From positions 659,824 through 723,823 of the forward strand of contig NZ_POUT01000002.1 of NCBI RefSeq assembly GCF_002890915.1: a stretch of DNA of 64,000 nt, given 5' to 3'. Position 1 is the first letter of the stretch. Each line of letters starts with the position of its first letter. The notes beneath the pieces are model-generated. The model did no database searches, was not told where the DNA came from, and worked only from the letters and a program-made list of their open reading frames with translations. The DNA is from Stutzerimonas stutzeri (GTDB taxonomy: Bacteria; Pseudomonadota; Gammaproteobacteria; Pseudomonadales; Pseudomonadaceae). A program made the translations under genes and the position numbers. This document shows, piece after piece, positions 1-8,103 of this stretch.

Positions 1-1587
1 GGTGATGGTCTGTACGGTTGCACGGCACCAACCGCCATCGAGGTGGCTACACCCCGGAGCCTGCATGCCATCACCGCATCGCGAGACACGAAGTGCTTCT
101 GGGCGGCGCCGATACTGTCCGGCGATGGCCGGGTGCTCGCCGTGCTCGCGGTGCAGCCGCAGGAAACGGCGGCACCGACCCCGCTGCACCGGCAACTGAT
201 CGAGACCTGCCTGCCGCTCTGCGCGCTGGCCCTGGAGCGTGAGGAAAACCGTGCCCGTATCGACCGGCTGGCGTTCTACGATGACCTGACCGGATTGCCC
301 AACCGCAGCCTGCTAGGGACCCGGGCCGCCCAGACGCTGGTCCAGGCCCGCTGCGACAAGCGCCCACTCGCCGTGATGCTGGTCGATCTGGACCGTTTCA
401 AGCGGATCAACCATTGCCTCGGCCGAACCGGTGGGGATGAGCTGCTGAGCCTGGTCGCCCAGCGCCTCGGGCAGGAGCAGCGTATTTGCGACATCGTCGC
501 CCATCTCTCGGCGGATACCTTCGCGCTGGTGTTGCCCTGGTGCGATGCCGAGCAGGCCGCCGCATCGGCACAGCGGCTGCTGTCGATCCTGAGTCGGCCT
601 TGCCGGATCGCCGATGTCCCGCTCGTGCTGTCGGCGTGCCTGGGCATCAGCCTGTTTCCCACCGACGGCGAGGAGATCGATACGCTGGTCCAGCGCGCCG
701 ACATCGCGCTGCAGCGGGCGAAGGCCTGTGGCCTGGGGCGTTTCTGTTTCTTCAGCGAGGAGCAGATGCGCTCGCCCCAGGACCTGGCGCTGGAAGATGC
801 GCTGCGCATGGCCATCGAACAGAACCAGCTGCAGCTGCATTACCAACCACAGGTCTGCTTCGAGGATGGCCGCTTGCGCGGGGTCGAGGCGCTGGCTCGC
901 TGGCATCATCCGCAACTGGGAAATATCTCGCCCGCCCACTTCGTTGCCCTGGCCGAGCAGTGCGGATTGATAGACGAACTCGGGCGCTGGGTGCTGCACG
1001 AAGCCTGCCGCCAACTGGCCGAATGGCGCCGCCGCGGGCTGGCGGTTCCGACGATATCGGTCAACCTGTCGCCTTCCAACTTCCAGAATCCCGAGCTGCC
1101 GGCGACCGTTGCGCACGCGCTCGCCCGGCATGGAGTTCCGGCCGCCGAGCTGACGCTGGAAATAACCGAAAGCGTGCTGATGGACACCACTCCCGTGTTC
1201 CTGGCCACCCTCCAGGAGATTCACGCCCAGGGTGTCTCATTGTCGATGGATGATTTCGGCACCGGCTTTTCCAGCCTGAGCCACCTGCACCGTCTGCCCG
1301 TTCAGGAGCTCAAGCTGGATCGCGCCTTCGTCTGCGATCTGGAGCGCGATGCTGCCAGCCGGACCCTGAGCGAGGCGGTATTGCGTCTCGGTGAGAGCCT
1401 GCAATTGTCGGTGGTGGCCGAAGGGATCGAAACCGAGGCGCAGCGGTGCATCCTGGCCCGGATGGGGTATCGGGTCGGGCAGGGCTATCTCTTCTCCGCG
1501 CCGCTGCCTCCCGCGAAGCTGGAGGCGTGGCTGGCCTCCAGGGCTGGGCAGGCCAGGCGCCTTGCCGATGCCATCGTTCCCGACTGA
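1..1587 (+). CDS. GAF-GGDEF-EAL cyclic-di-GMP signalling protein, 5'-truncated by window edge
   Basis: The frame is open from base 1, so the true start lies outside the window; the GTG at 43 is internal. The visible N-terminus resembles the end of a GAF sensor domain (CFWAAPILSGDGRVLAV). A GGDEF domain follows, with DDLTGLPNR and DLDRFKRIN, but its signature reads GGDEL. The EAL domain keeps VEALARW, the Asn in SVNLSP, EITES, DDFGTGFSSL, the KLD lysine and VVAEGIE, so c-di-GMP phosphodiesterase activity is likely, while cyclase activity is doubtful. It converges on the kinase gene that follows, 33 bp away. The family call is secure; the input signal is unknown. Confidence 0.9.
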   Translation, partial: GDGLYGCTAPTAIEVATPRSLHAITASRDTKCFWAAPILSGDGRVLAVLAVQPQETAAPTPLHRQLIETCLPLCALALEREENRARIDRLAFYDDLTGLPNRSLLGTRAAQTLVQARCDKRPLAVMLVDLDRFKRINHCLGRTGGDELLSLVAQRLGQEQRICDIVAHLSADTFALVLPWCDAEQAAASAQRLLSILSRPCRIADVPLVLSACLGISLFPTDGEEIDTLVQRADIALQRAKACGLGRFCFFSEEQMRSPQDLALEDALRMAIEQNQLQLHYQPQVCFEDGRLRGVEALARWHHPQLGNISPAHFVALAEQCGLIDELGRWVLHEACRQLAEWRRRGLAVPTISVNLSPSNFQNPELPATVAHALARHGVPAAELTLEITESVLMDTTPVFLATLQEIHAQGVSLSMDDFGTGFSSLSHLHRLPVQELKLDRAFVCDLERDAASRTLSEAVLRLGESLQLSVVAEGIETEAQRCILARMGYRVGQGYLFSAPLPPAKLEAWLASRAGQARRLADAIVPD

Positions 1588-1620
1588 GGACTCCCGGCGC
1601 GCAAGGCCGATCGTCGCCGT

Positions 1621-3291
1621 TCAGGACAGCCGCGCCAGCAGCATCAGCAGCGCCAGGTTCAGCAACAGGGAAAGCAGCGCCACGCTGCGCCACACCTTGA
1701 GCGGTTCGCGTTCGAGCAACGGCCGCGGCCGAGGGTTCTGCGCCTGGCGTTCGCCCTGGTCCAGTTGCAGCAGCCATTGCTCTGCCGTCTCGAAACGCTG
1801 CCGTGGGTCCGCTGCCACGGCCTGCTCGAGGAGCGCATCCAGCCAGGGGGGCACGTCCGGGCGATAGCGGCTGGCCGGTGTCGGCTTGCCGAAGCGCGGG
1901 TGCTGGAACGGCTCGATCTCGCCGTAGGGATAGTGGCCGGTCAGCAGGTAGTAGAGCGTCACGCCGGTGGCGTAGAGATCGTGGCTCGTGCCTGGTGCGC
2001 CTCCGGCAAAGGCCTCGGGAGCAAGGAAGCTGGGCGTGCCCGGCAACTGGTGCGGCAGGTCGCGGGACAGGCCCGGGCAGAAGGCCAGGCCGAAATCCAC
2101 TATCCGCAGCTCGCCGTCCTCGCCCAGGTGCAGGTTCTCCGGTTTGATGTCGCGGTGCAGGATATTGCGCCGGTGCAGCATGCCCACGGCGCGGATCAGC
2201 CGCGGCGCCAGCTGCAGCCAGTCGGCGAGCGGCATCGGGCCCTGGGCCTGGAACCGCTGCGCCAGTGTCGTTCCGGCGTATTCGCGCTGCACGTAATAGA
2301 GATGCTGGCGTTGCGGCAGCGGGTGGACTTCGGCGAAGCTGCGTCCGGCGACCCGGCGCAGGAACCATTCCTCCTGCAGCAGGGCGGGCGCGGCCTCGTG
2401 TTCGTCCTGGCGGCTCGTCGGTAGCGTCTTCAACAGCCAGGGCTGGGCTTGCGCGTCACGCACCCGATAGATCAGCGATTGCCTGGACTCGGCCAGCAGC
2501 GCCTCGACCTGCCAGCCTTCGAATTTCTGGCCGGGGCGCAGGCGTGGCGGCAGCGGCCAATGATCCAGCCGCGCCAGGGCGTCCGCCAGCACGGCCTCGG
2601 GTAACCTGTCGACGCGCAGCAGCAGCGCGCTGGCATTGTCCTGGCTGCCGCTCTGGTGGGCGAGATTGACCAGGGCGCGGGCCGCCGCGGGCAGGTCCGG
2701 TTGGTCGTGCAATACGTGTGCGAGATCCCGCTCGGTGATGCTCGACCAGACGCCGTCGCTCAGCAGCACGAAGCAGTCGCCCTCGTGCAGGTCGCCGTCC
2801 AGGTAGTCCATCAGCAGGTGCTGGTCCAGCCCCAGCGCGCGCTTGAGCACGTGCTGCATGTTCGGCTGTTCCCAGACGTGGTCCTCGCTGAGACGTTCCA
2901 ACTGGGTGCCGTTCCAGCGGTAGGCGCGGCAATCGCCGACATGGGCGAGGGTGAAGCGCCGGCCGCGCAGTACCAGGGCGGTCAGCGTCGTCAGCAGCGG
3001 TCCGCCGCCATTGGCCTGCAACCAGCGGTTGTGTGCCACCAGCACGCGATCCAGCGATTGCGCTACGGCCCAGGTCTCGGGGGTCGCGTAGTAATCGAAA
3101 GCCAGTGCCTGCAGGGTGGTGTGGGCGGCCAGCGCACCGTCGGCGCACTGGCTGACGCCGTCGGCGAGGGCGAACAGATAGCCCTTGCCGGTTGCCAGCG
3201 AAGGCGCCGGTGTGACGATGCGGATCGCATCCTGGTTCTCCGGACGTGGCCCGGCGGCGCTGGCTTCGCCGTAACTGAGTTGCAAGGGCAT
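1621..3291 (-). CDS. Bifunctional PP2C-type phosphatase / Ser-Thr protein kinase
   Basis: A 556-residue fusion. The N-terminal half is a PP2C phosphatase, with RPENQDA, the metal-binding ADG near 43-45, HVGDCRAY, LLSDGVW near 177 and QDNAS near 217. The C-terminal half is a Hanks-type kinase, with a candidate ATP lysine near 288, HRDIKPEN at about 379-386 and the DFG at 399-401. A single C-terminal membrane helix (VALLSLLLNLALLMLL) anchors it. I chose the ATG at 3291 over the upstream TTG at 3327 because it has a nearby GGAAG. It lies 59 bp downstream of nasA on the same strand, and such fusions are commonly found next to nitrate transporter genes in Pseudomonas; its substrate is not known. 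Confidence 0.92.
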   Translation of the reverse strand: MPLQLSYGEASAAGPRPENQDAIRIVTPAPSLATGKGYLFALADGVSQCADGALAAHTTLQALAFDYYATPETWAVAQSLDRVLVAHNRWLQANGGGPLLTTLTALVLRGRRFTLAHVGDCRAYRWNGTQLERLSEDHVWEQPNMQHVLKRALGLDQHLLMDYLDGDLHEGDCFVLLSDGVWSSITERDLAHVLHDQPDLPAAARALVNLAHQSGSQDNASALLLRVDRLPEAVLADALARLDHWPLPPRLRPGQKFEGWQVEALLAESRQSLIYRVRDAQAQPWLLKTLPTSRQDEHEAAPALLQEEWFLRRVAGRSFAEVHPLPQRQHLYYVQREYAGTTLAQRFQAQGPMPLADWLQLAPRLIRAVGMLHRRNILHRDIKPENLHLGEDGELRIVDFGLAFCPGLSRDLPHQLPGTPSFLAPEAFAGGAPGTSHDLYATGVTLYYLLTGHYPYGEIEPFQHPRFGKPTPASRYRPDVPPWLDALLEQAVAADPRQRFETAEQWLLQLDQGERQAQNPRPRPLLEREPLKVWRSVALLSLLLNLALLMLLARLS

Positions 3292-3312
3292 GCGGGCTTC
3301 CGGTGCGGTTGG

Positions 3313-3344
3313 TGTAGGCGCGAGCAAACTTGCGTGCGCCTACA
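3313..3344. repeat. Inverted repeat between nasA and the kinase gene
   Basis: Perfect 9-bp arms TGTAGGCGC (3313-3321) and GCGCCTACA (3336-3344) are separated by 14 bases. It lies upstream of the kinase ATG and just past the nasA stop. There is no T-run, so it may stabilise the nasA mRNA end rather than terminate. Confidence 0.6.
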
Positions 3345-3350
3345 GTAGAT

Positions 3351-4562
3351 TCAAACCCGCGCAGCCGTCACGGCCGCCGAGCCCCAGGTGGTCCGCCAGC
3401 GTTGCTTGACGCCATGCAGGCCGAACCAGGCCAGCACGCCGAGGCTGGCGAACAGCCAGAGGCCGAGCTGGTAATCCCCGGTCGATTGCTTGATCGCGCC
3501 CAGGCCGGCGGTCAGCAGGAAGCCGCCGATGCCGCCGGCCATGCCGACCAGGCCGGTCATCACGCCGATTTCCTTGTTGAAGCGCTGTGGTACCAGCTGG
3601 AACACCGCGCCATTGCCGGCACCGAGGCTGAGCATGGCGACCACGAACAGTGCCAGGGCGGCGGTGGCGCTGGGCAGGTTGAAACCCACCACGGCGAGGC
3701 AGAGCGCGGCCACGGTATACATCACCAGCAGCGCGCGGATGCCGCCGATGCGATCGGCCAGCGCACCGCCCAGCGGGCGCAGCAGGCTACCGGCGAAGAC
3801 GCAGGCGGCGGTGTAGTAGCCGGCCTTCACCGGGTCGAAGGCGTATTGGTCATGGAAGTAGCCGGGCAGGGTGCTGGCCAGGCCGAGGAAGCCGCCGAAG
3901 GTCACGCTGTAGAAGAACATGAACCACCAGCTGTCGCGATCGCCGAGGGCCTTGAGGTAGTCGGCCAGCGCCTTCGGCGCGGGACGGTTCGGCGCGTTCT
4001 TCGCCACGCTGGCGAAGAGGATCAGGGTCAGGCTCAGCGGAATCAGTGCCAGGCCGAAGACATTGTTCCAACCGAACAGGGTGGCCAGCACCGGGGCGAA
4101 CAGCGCCGCCAGCACCGTGCCGGAGTTGCCGGCGCCGGCTATGCCCATCGCCTTGCCCTGGTGCTGGGGCGGATACCACTGCGAGGCCAGTGGCAGGGCG
4201 ACGGCGAAGGAAGCGCCGGCCATGCCGAGGAACAGTCCCAGCAGCAAGGCCTGTTCGTAGCTGTGGATACCGTGCAGCCAGGCGACGGCCAGGGCTGCGA
4301 TCACCACGCCCTGGCCGATCAGGCCGGCGGTCTTGGGCGAGGTGCGGTCGGCGAGGATCCCCAGCACCAGGCGCAGCACCGCGCCGGCGAGGATCGGCGT
4401 GGCGACCATGAAGGCGCGTTGCTGGGTGGTCAGCCCGAGGTCGGCGGCAATCTGCACGCCCAGCGGGCCGAGCACATACCAGACCATGAAGCTCAGGTCG
4501 AAATAGAGAAAGGATGCAAACAGGGTCGGCGTGTGGCCGGCTTTCCAGAAACTCGTGTTCAT
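3351..4562 (-). CDS. nasA: MFS nitrate/nitrite transporter (NasA/NarK family)
   Basis: A 403-residue major-facilitator protein with about 12 hydrophobic segments. It moves nitrate (and perhaps nitrite) across the inner membrane for assimilation. The start MNTSFWKAG at 4562 follows a GGAG; the frame extends further 5' but that part is the leader RNA. Family marks include the glycine-rich stretches GNAVFQLVPQRF-like 'GAGNGAVFQLVPQRF' and 'GMAGGIGGFLL', which correspond to the nitrate-signature regions of NarK-type carriers. The leader carries a sigma-54 promoter and an attenuator recognised by NasT-type proteins, which fits an assimilatory role. Confidence 0.93.
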   Translation of the reverse strand: MNTSFWKAGHTPTLFASFLYFDLSFMVWYVLGPLGVQIAADLGLTTQQRAFMVATPILAGAVLRLVLGILADRTSPKTAGLIGQGVVIAALAVAWLHGIHSYEQALLLGLFLGMAGASFAVALPLASQWYPPQHQGKAMGIAGAGNSGTVLAALFAPVLATLFGWNNVFGLALIPLSLTLILFASVAKNAPNRPAPKALADYLKALGDRDSWWFMFFYSVTFGGFLGLASTLPGYFHDQYAFDPVKAGYYTAACVFAGSLLRPLGGALADRIGGIRALLVMYTVAALCLAVVGFNLPSATAALALFVVAMLSLGAGNGAVFQLVPQRFNKEIGVMTGLVGMAGGIGGFLLTAGLGAIKQSTGDYQLGLWLFASLGVLAWFGLHGVKQRWRTTWGSAAVTAARV

Positions 4563-4637
4563 CGGATCGGCTCCAGGGCGTTCGTTGCGCGGCAATGCCC
4601 GCGAATGCAGCTCAGGCCCGCCCCGGCAGCGGGGCGG

Positions 4638-4691
4638 AAAAACAAAAAGGCGTCGCAGCACGCCTGCCGGGGCAGGGTGTTTGCGACGCCT
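4638..4691 (-). terminator. Leader (attenuator) terminator upstream of nasA
   Basis: Read on the minus strand, AGGCGTCGCA (4691-4682) pairs perfectly with TGCGACGCCT (4657-4648). An inner stem CCTGCC/GGCAGG sits within the loop, and the hairpin is followed by TTTTTGTTTTT to 4638. It lies between the promoter and the nasA start codon, so transcription must read through it to express nasA. Its 5' arm overlaps the second ANTAR-type hairpin. Confidence 0.92.
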
Positions 4692-4721
4692 TTGTCGTGT
4701 ATCGGAGACCGCCGTTGGCCT
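4684..4721 (-). promoter_or_regulatory. Two-hairpin NasT (ANTAR) antitermination target in the nasA leader
   Basis: In the minus-strand RNA, P1 (4721-4706) is AGGCC, loop AACGGC, GGUCU. P2 (4697-4684) is CGAC, loop AAAGGC, GUCG. Both loops are hexanucleotides with A at position 1 and G at position 4, the hallmark of RNAs bound by ANTAR-domain antiterminators. The hairpins are 8 nt apart, and P2 uses bases of the 5' arm of the following terminator, so P2 and the terminator are mutually exclusive. nasT and nasS lie 1.5-3 kb away. Confidence 0.88.
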
Positions 4722-4737
4722 GCCGTGGAAACGATCA

Positions 4738-4754
4738 AGCATCTAGCGTGCCAG
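4738..4754 (-). promoter_or_regulatory. Sigma-54 (-24/-12) promoter of nasA
   Basis: Minus-strand sequence CTGGCACGCTAGATGCT matches the RpoN consensus YTGGCACGrNNNTTGCW at all positions except two. GG/GC spacing is correct. Predicted transcription start is near 4727, which puts both leader hairpins and the terminator inside the transcript. Confidence 0.88.
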
Positions 4755-4818
4755 CCTTGCGAATACCGCGAAGCATGGGGGTATGGCGAGCAGTGGGCGG
4801 GGCGATGATGCGAGCCGC

Positions 4819-4835
4819 TGCACGAATAACGCGCA
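4819..4835 (-). promoter_or_regulatory. Possible NtrC-type upstream activator site
   Basis: Minus strand reads TGCGC-GTTATTC-GTGCA, a 17-bp imperfect dyad close to TGCAC-N7-GTGCA. It lies about 70-80 bp upstream of the -24 element of nasA, a plausible enhancer position. One half-site deviates by one base. Confidence 0.45.
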
Positions 4836-4914
4836 TCCCTGGGCCAAATCGGGGCAGGCAAGCGCGACCGCTGCGGTTGCTGATAGGCTTGGCATGCCAA
4901 ACGAGGAACGAGCG

Positions 4915-5856
4915 ATGCCCTTTATTGCGACCCTGACCCTCAACCCGGCGATGGATCTTTCGGTCGGTACGGCCCGGGTGGTGAGTACCGACAAGCTGCG
5001 TTGCTCGCTGCCGCGCCATGATCCGGGGGGCGGCGGCATCAATGTCGCGCGGGTGGTCAAGACGCTGGGCGGCAAGGCGCTGGCTATCTACCCCTCGGGT
5101 GGCCCCTTTGGCGAGTTGCTGCAGCGTTCGCTGGACGAACTCGGCCTGGTGCACAGGCCGGTGCCGATCAGGGGCGACACGCGGGAAAGTTTTACCGTGG
5201 ACGAGGTGGAGACGGGGCTGCAATACCGTTTCGTGCTGCCCGGGCCATCGCTCGCGGCGGAGGAATTGCAGCGCTGCCTGGATACCGTGGCGGCACTGCA
5301 TCCCGCGCCGCAGTATCTGGTACTCAGCGGCAGCTTTCCGCCCGGGGTGGCCGTCGACTTCTTCGATGAGCTGCTGCTGCTGGCGCGGCGCATCGGCGCC
5401 CGGCTGGTGGTGGACCTGTCCGGTGAGCCCCTGGCGCATGCGGCCAGCCAGGGAGGGGCCTACCTGATGAAGCCGAGTCTCAACGAACTGTCCAGCCTGA
5501 TGGGCTATCCGGTGGTAGGCGAGGCCCAGCAGGAGGAGGCGCTGCGCAGCCTGATACAGCGGGGCTGTGCCGAGATCGTGGTGCTGTCGCTGGGCGCGGA
5601 GGGCGCGTTAGTCGCCTGCGACGGGTATCTGCAGCGGATAGCTTCGCCACAGGTTCCGGTGACCAGCGCGGTAGGCGCGGGCGACAGCATGCTCGGGGCC
5701 ATCGTCCTGGCGCTGGCCGAAGGCCGTGAACTCGGCGATGCCGTGCGTTGCGGCGTTGCCGCCGGCGCCGCAACGGTGATGCGCCCGGGGACCGAGCTTT
5801 GCCACCGCGAGGATGTGCAGCGGCTGCTTGCCGGACTCGGCTGCTCGGACCGCTAG
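4915..5856 (+). CDS. PfkB-family hexose-phosphate kinase (1-phosphofructokinase type)
   Basis: 313 residues; the start MPFIATLTLNPAMDLS at 4915 has a GAGGA about 9 bases upstream. It is a ribokinase/PfkB-family sugar kinase: N-terminal TLNPAMD, the GGGGINVARV sugar-binding region, and the C-terminal GAGDSMLG motif, where Asp is the catalytic base. The closest general type is 1-phosphofructokinase/6-phosphofructokinase II/tagatose-6-phosphate kinase; the exact substrate cannot be told from sequence. No PTS genes are adjacent. It runs opposite to nasA, and its 5' flank contains the nasA promoter region, splitting nasA from nasST. Confidence 0.88.
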   Translation: MPFIATLTLNPAMDLSVGTARVVSTDKLRCSLPRHDPGGGGINVARVVKTLGGKALAIYPSGGPFGELLQRSLDELGLVHRPVPIRGDTRESFTVDEVETGLQYRFVLPGPSLAAEELQRCLDTVAALHPAPQYLVLSGSFPPGVAVDFFDELLLLARRIGARLVVDLSGEPLAHAASQGGAYLMKPSLNELSSLMGYPVVGEAQQEEALRSLIQRGCAEIVVLSLGAEGALVACDGYLQRIASPQVPVTSAVGAGDSMLGAIVLALAEGRELGDAVRCGVAAGAATVMRPGTELCHREDVQRLLAGLGCSDR

Positions 5857-5996
5857 TAGGGCTTGCGCCATGTGCTGCAGCCGCAGGTCGGGTTGGGCCG
5901 CGCAGCGGCAAAGCCCGAGATCACACGGAGCCAAGGCCGGTTCCCGCGCGCCGGGGAAAATCCATCTTTACGAATGTGTCGCCTGGGGCCTCGCTC

Positions 5997-6027
5997 GTTG
6001 GGCTTCGCAGGCTCAACCCAACCTACA
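5997..6027. repeat. Short intergenic palindromic repeat, family C copy 1
   Basis: GTTGGGCTTCGC, short spacer, CTCAACCCAACCTAC. A second copy with the same arms is at 30161-30190. It lies in the convergent gap between the sugar kinase and nasT (5857-6074), where I see no gene. Confidence 0.7.
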
Positions 6028-6074
6028 AATTTGTGGGGGCTTCAGGTTTCAGGACGCCCTGCAGCCCGGCACCT

Positions 6075-6653
6075 TCACTGCCCGAGCAATTCGTTCATTG
6101 CGATGATCTGTTCGGCGACCTGGATCAGCTTCTGCTGGCGGCTCATCGCCTGCCGGCGCATGAGGGTATAGGCTTCTTCCTCCTTGCAGTCGCGCATCTT
6201 CATCAGCATGCCCTTGGCCAGTTCGATGCGCTTGCGCTCGGCCAGTTGCTGCTCGCGTGCCTGCAATTGCGCGCGGATGGCCTGGTCGCTCTCGAAGCGG
6301 GCCATGGCCACCTCGAGGATCGGCTTCAGGCGCTGGGCCTGGATGCCCTCGACGATATAGGCGCTGACGCCGGCGCGGATCGCCTGGCGCATGGCGGCCG
6401 GGTCGCTGTCGTCGGTGAACATGACGATGGGCCGCGGCTGGTCGCGCGTGACCAGCACCACCTGCTCCATGACGTCGCGGCCGGGCGAGTCGGTGTCGAT
6501 CAGCACCACGTCCGGGCGAACCGCTTCCACCCGTTCGGGCAGATCGATGGTCAGGCCGGACTCTTCGATGACCTCGAAGCCGGCCTCGATCAGGGCGTTC
6601 TTCAGCCGGCCGACCTTACGCGGGGTGTCGTCGATGAGGAGAATGCGCAACAT
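6075..6653 (-). CDS. nasT: ANTAR-domain response regulator / transcription antiterminator NasT
   Basis: 192 residues. Residues 1-120 are a receiver-like domain (LRILLIDDTPRKVG, VVLIDTD with the usual phospho-Asp region, IVMFTDD). The C-terminal ANTAR three-helix RNA-binding domain covers about 130-190 (RKRIELAKGMLMKMRDCKEEEAYTLMRRQAM). It starts 11 bp after the nasS stop, so the two are an operon. In related bacteria NasS holds NasT inactive until nitrate binds NasS; freed NasT binds hairpins in the nas leader and prevents termination. The matching RNA target is present upstream of nasA in this window. Confidence 0.95.
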   Translation of the reverse strand: MLRILLIDDTPRKVGRLKNALIEAGFEVIEESGLTIDLPERVEAVRPDVVLIDTDSPGRDVMEQVVLVTRDQPRPIVMFTDDSDPAAMRQAIRAGVSAYIVEGIQAQRLKPILEVAMARFESDQAIRAQLQAREQQLAERKRIELAKGMLMKMRDCKEEEAYTLMRRQAMSRQQKLIQVAEQIIAMNELLGQ

Positions 6654-6664
6654 GCCGATCTCCT

Positions 6665-7885
6665 TCAGGGTGCCGGCGCCACGGCGCTGTCGGCCATGGC
6701 GTGCAGGGCGAAGCTGCGGGCGTAGCCAGCGGGGTCGCTGCCGTCCCAGTGGCTGCCATCCATCAGGGTGGAGGTACGCATCGGGCTTTCGGGAACGGCG
6801 ATGCCCAGGGCGCTGGCGGCCTGCCGGTAGAGGGTGGTCTGTTGCACGGTGCGGGCGACGGCGAGGTAGTCGGGATCCTCGCGCAGCAGGCCCCAGCGCC
6901 GCAGCTGGGTCATGAACCAGAGGCCATCGGAGTGATAGGGCATGTTCACCGTGCCTTCGGCGAAGAAGCGCAGGGGGTGGGCGTCCTGCCAGGTATTGCC
7001 GAGGCCGTCCTGGTACAGGCCGAGAAAGCGCGGTTCGATGGAGGCCAGCGGAGCGTCGACATATTCGTGCCCGGCGATCAACTGGGCCGTGCTGCGGCGG
7101 TTTTCCTGGTTCTGGTCGATGAAGCGGCTGGCTTCGAGCACCGCCATCACCAATGCGCGCGCGGTGTTGGGGTACTGCTCGATGAACGCGCGGGTGCAGC
7201 CGAGGACCTTTTCCGGGTGATCCGGCCAGATCGATTGGCTGGTCGCCAGGGTAAAGCCGGCATTCTCGACGATCGCCTGGGCGCCCCAGGGTTCGCCGGC
7301 ACAGAAACCGTCGATGCGTCCCGCGCGCAGGTGGGCGACCATCTGCGATGGCGGCACCACCAGGGTCCGGACATCTTCCAGCGGATGAATGCCGTAGGCG
7401 GCCAGCCAGTAATACAGCCAGAGGGCGTGGGTGCCGGTGGGAAACGTCTGGGCGAGGGTGATACGTGCACCGCTTTGGCGCACGCAGGCGCGCAATGCCT
7501 CGGGAGTGGTCACGCCGGCGGCCTTCAATGGTGCAGAGAGGCTGATGCTCTGGCCGTTCTGCGCCAGCCCCATGAGGACGGCCATGTCCACCGCCGGGCT
7601 GCCGCCGATGCCCAGGTGCACCGCATAGATCAGCCCGTACAACCCATGGGCCGCGTCCAGTTCGCCGCCAATCAGCTTGTCGCGCAGGCCCGACCAGGAA
7701 TTCTGCCGGTGCAGGTTGAGGGTCAGGCCGAACGGCTGGGCGAAGCCCTGGGTGGCGGCGACGATCAGCGATGCGGCGTCGGTCAGGGGCAGGAAGCCGA
7801 GATTGACCGTGCTCTTTTCCGGTGCGTCGCTGCCGGCGACCCAGGCCAGGGCATCGTGGCGGGGCGCTGTGGGGGAATCGGTCAT
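6665..7885 (-). CDS. nasS: Nitrate-sensing CmpA/NrtA-like protein NasS
   Basis: 406 residues with start MTDSPTAPRHD at 7885. It belongs to the NrtA/CmpA periplasmic-binding-protein fold (VNLGFLPLTDAASLIVAA, DAAHGL, GFCAGEPW, HALWLYYWLAAYGIHP) but has no signal peptide or lipobox, as expected for the cytosolic sensor NasS rather than a transporter subunit. There are no NrtB/NrtD transporter genes beside it. The first gene of a two-gene operon with nasT; it should bind nitrate/nitrite and release NasT. Confidence 0.94.
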   Translation of the reverse strand: MTDSPTAPRHDALAWVAGSDAPEKSTVNLGFLPLTDAASLIVAATQGFAQPFGLTLNLHRQNSWSGLRDKLIGGELDAAHGLYGLIYAVHLGIGGSPAVDMAVLMGLAQNGQSISLSAPLKAAGVTTPEALRACVRQSGARITLAQTFPTGTHALWLYYWLAAYGIHPLEDVRTLVVPPSQMVAHLRAGRIDGFCAGEPWGAQAIVENAGFTLATSQSIWPDHPEKVLGCTRAFIEQYPNTARALVMAVLEASRFIDQNQENRRSTAQLIAGHEYVDAPLASIEPRFLGLYQDGLGNTWQDAHPLRFFAEGTVNMPYHSDGLWFMTQLRRWGLLREDPDYLAVARTVQQTTLYRQAASALGIAVPESPMRTSTLMDGSHWDGSDPAGYARSFALHAMADSAVAPAP

Positions 7886-7996
7886 GCTGGCTGCCTTGTG
7901 AAATGCGCGAATACGCCGCGGGTTGATGGCGGCGCAGGGGTTGCCGTGAACGTAGCAAGCGATATGCCAGGGCTGGATCCAGCTAGTGGGCATTCC

Positions 7997-8074
7997 GTAG
8001 GCGCCAGCTTGCTGGCGAGCTTTGCTTCCTGCATCGCCGGATCGCCGGATCGCCGGCAAGCTGGTTCCTGCGGG
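7997..8074. repeat. REP-like palindromic element (family A copy 1) with tandem 8-mers
   Basis: GTAGGCGCCAGCTTGCTGGCGA and, in inverted orientation, GGCAAGCTGGTTCCTGCGGG flank three tandem copies of ATCGCCGG (8033-8056). The arms match the element at 33917-33983. It fills the gap between nasS and the batD-like gene. Confidence 0.75.
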
Positions 8075-8103
8075 ACGGTGAAAGGCTACGCTGATATGCC
8101 GTG

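Noticed and set aside
3330..4808. Open frame antisense to nasA and its leader
   Set aside because: Covers the transporter and its attenuator; Gln/Gly/His-rich without domain signs.
4783..4914. Upstream start for the PfkB-type kinase
   Set aside because: Would translate through the nasA upstream region; the ATG at 4915 has the Shine-Dalgarno and matches the family's N-terminus.
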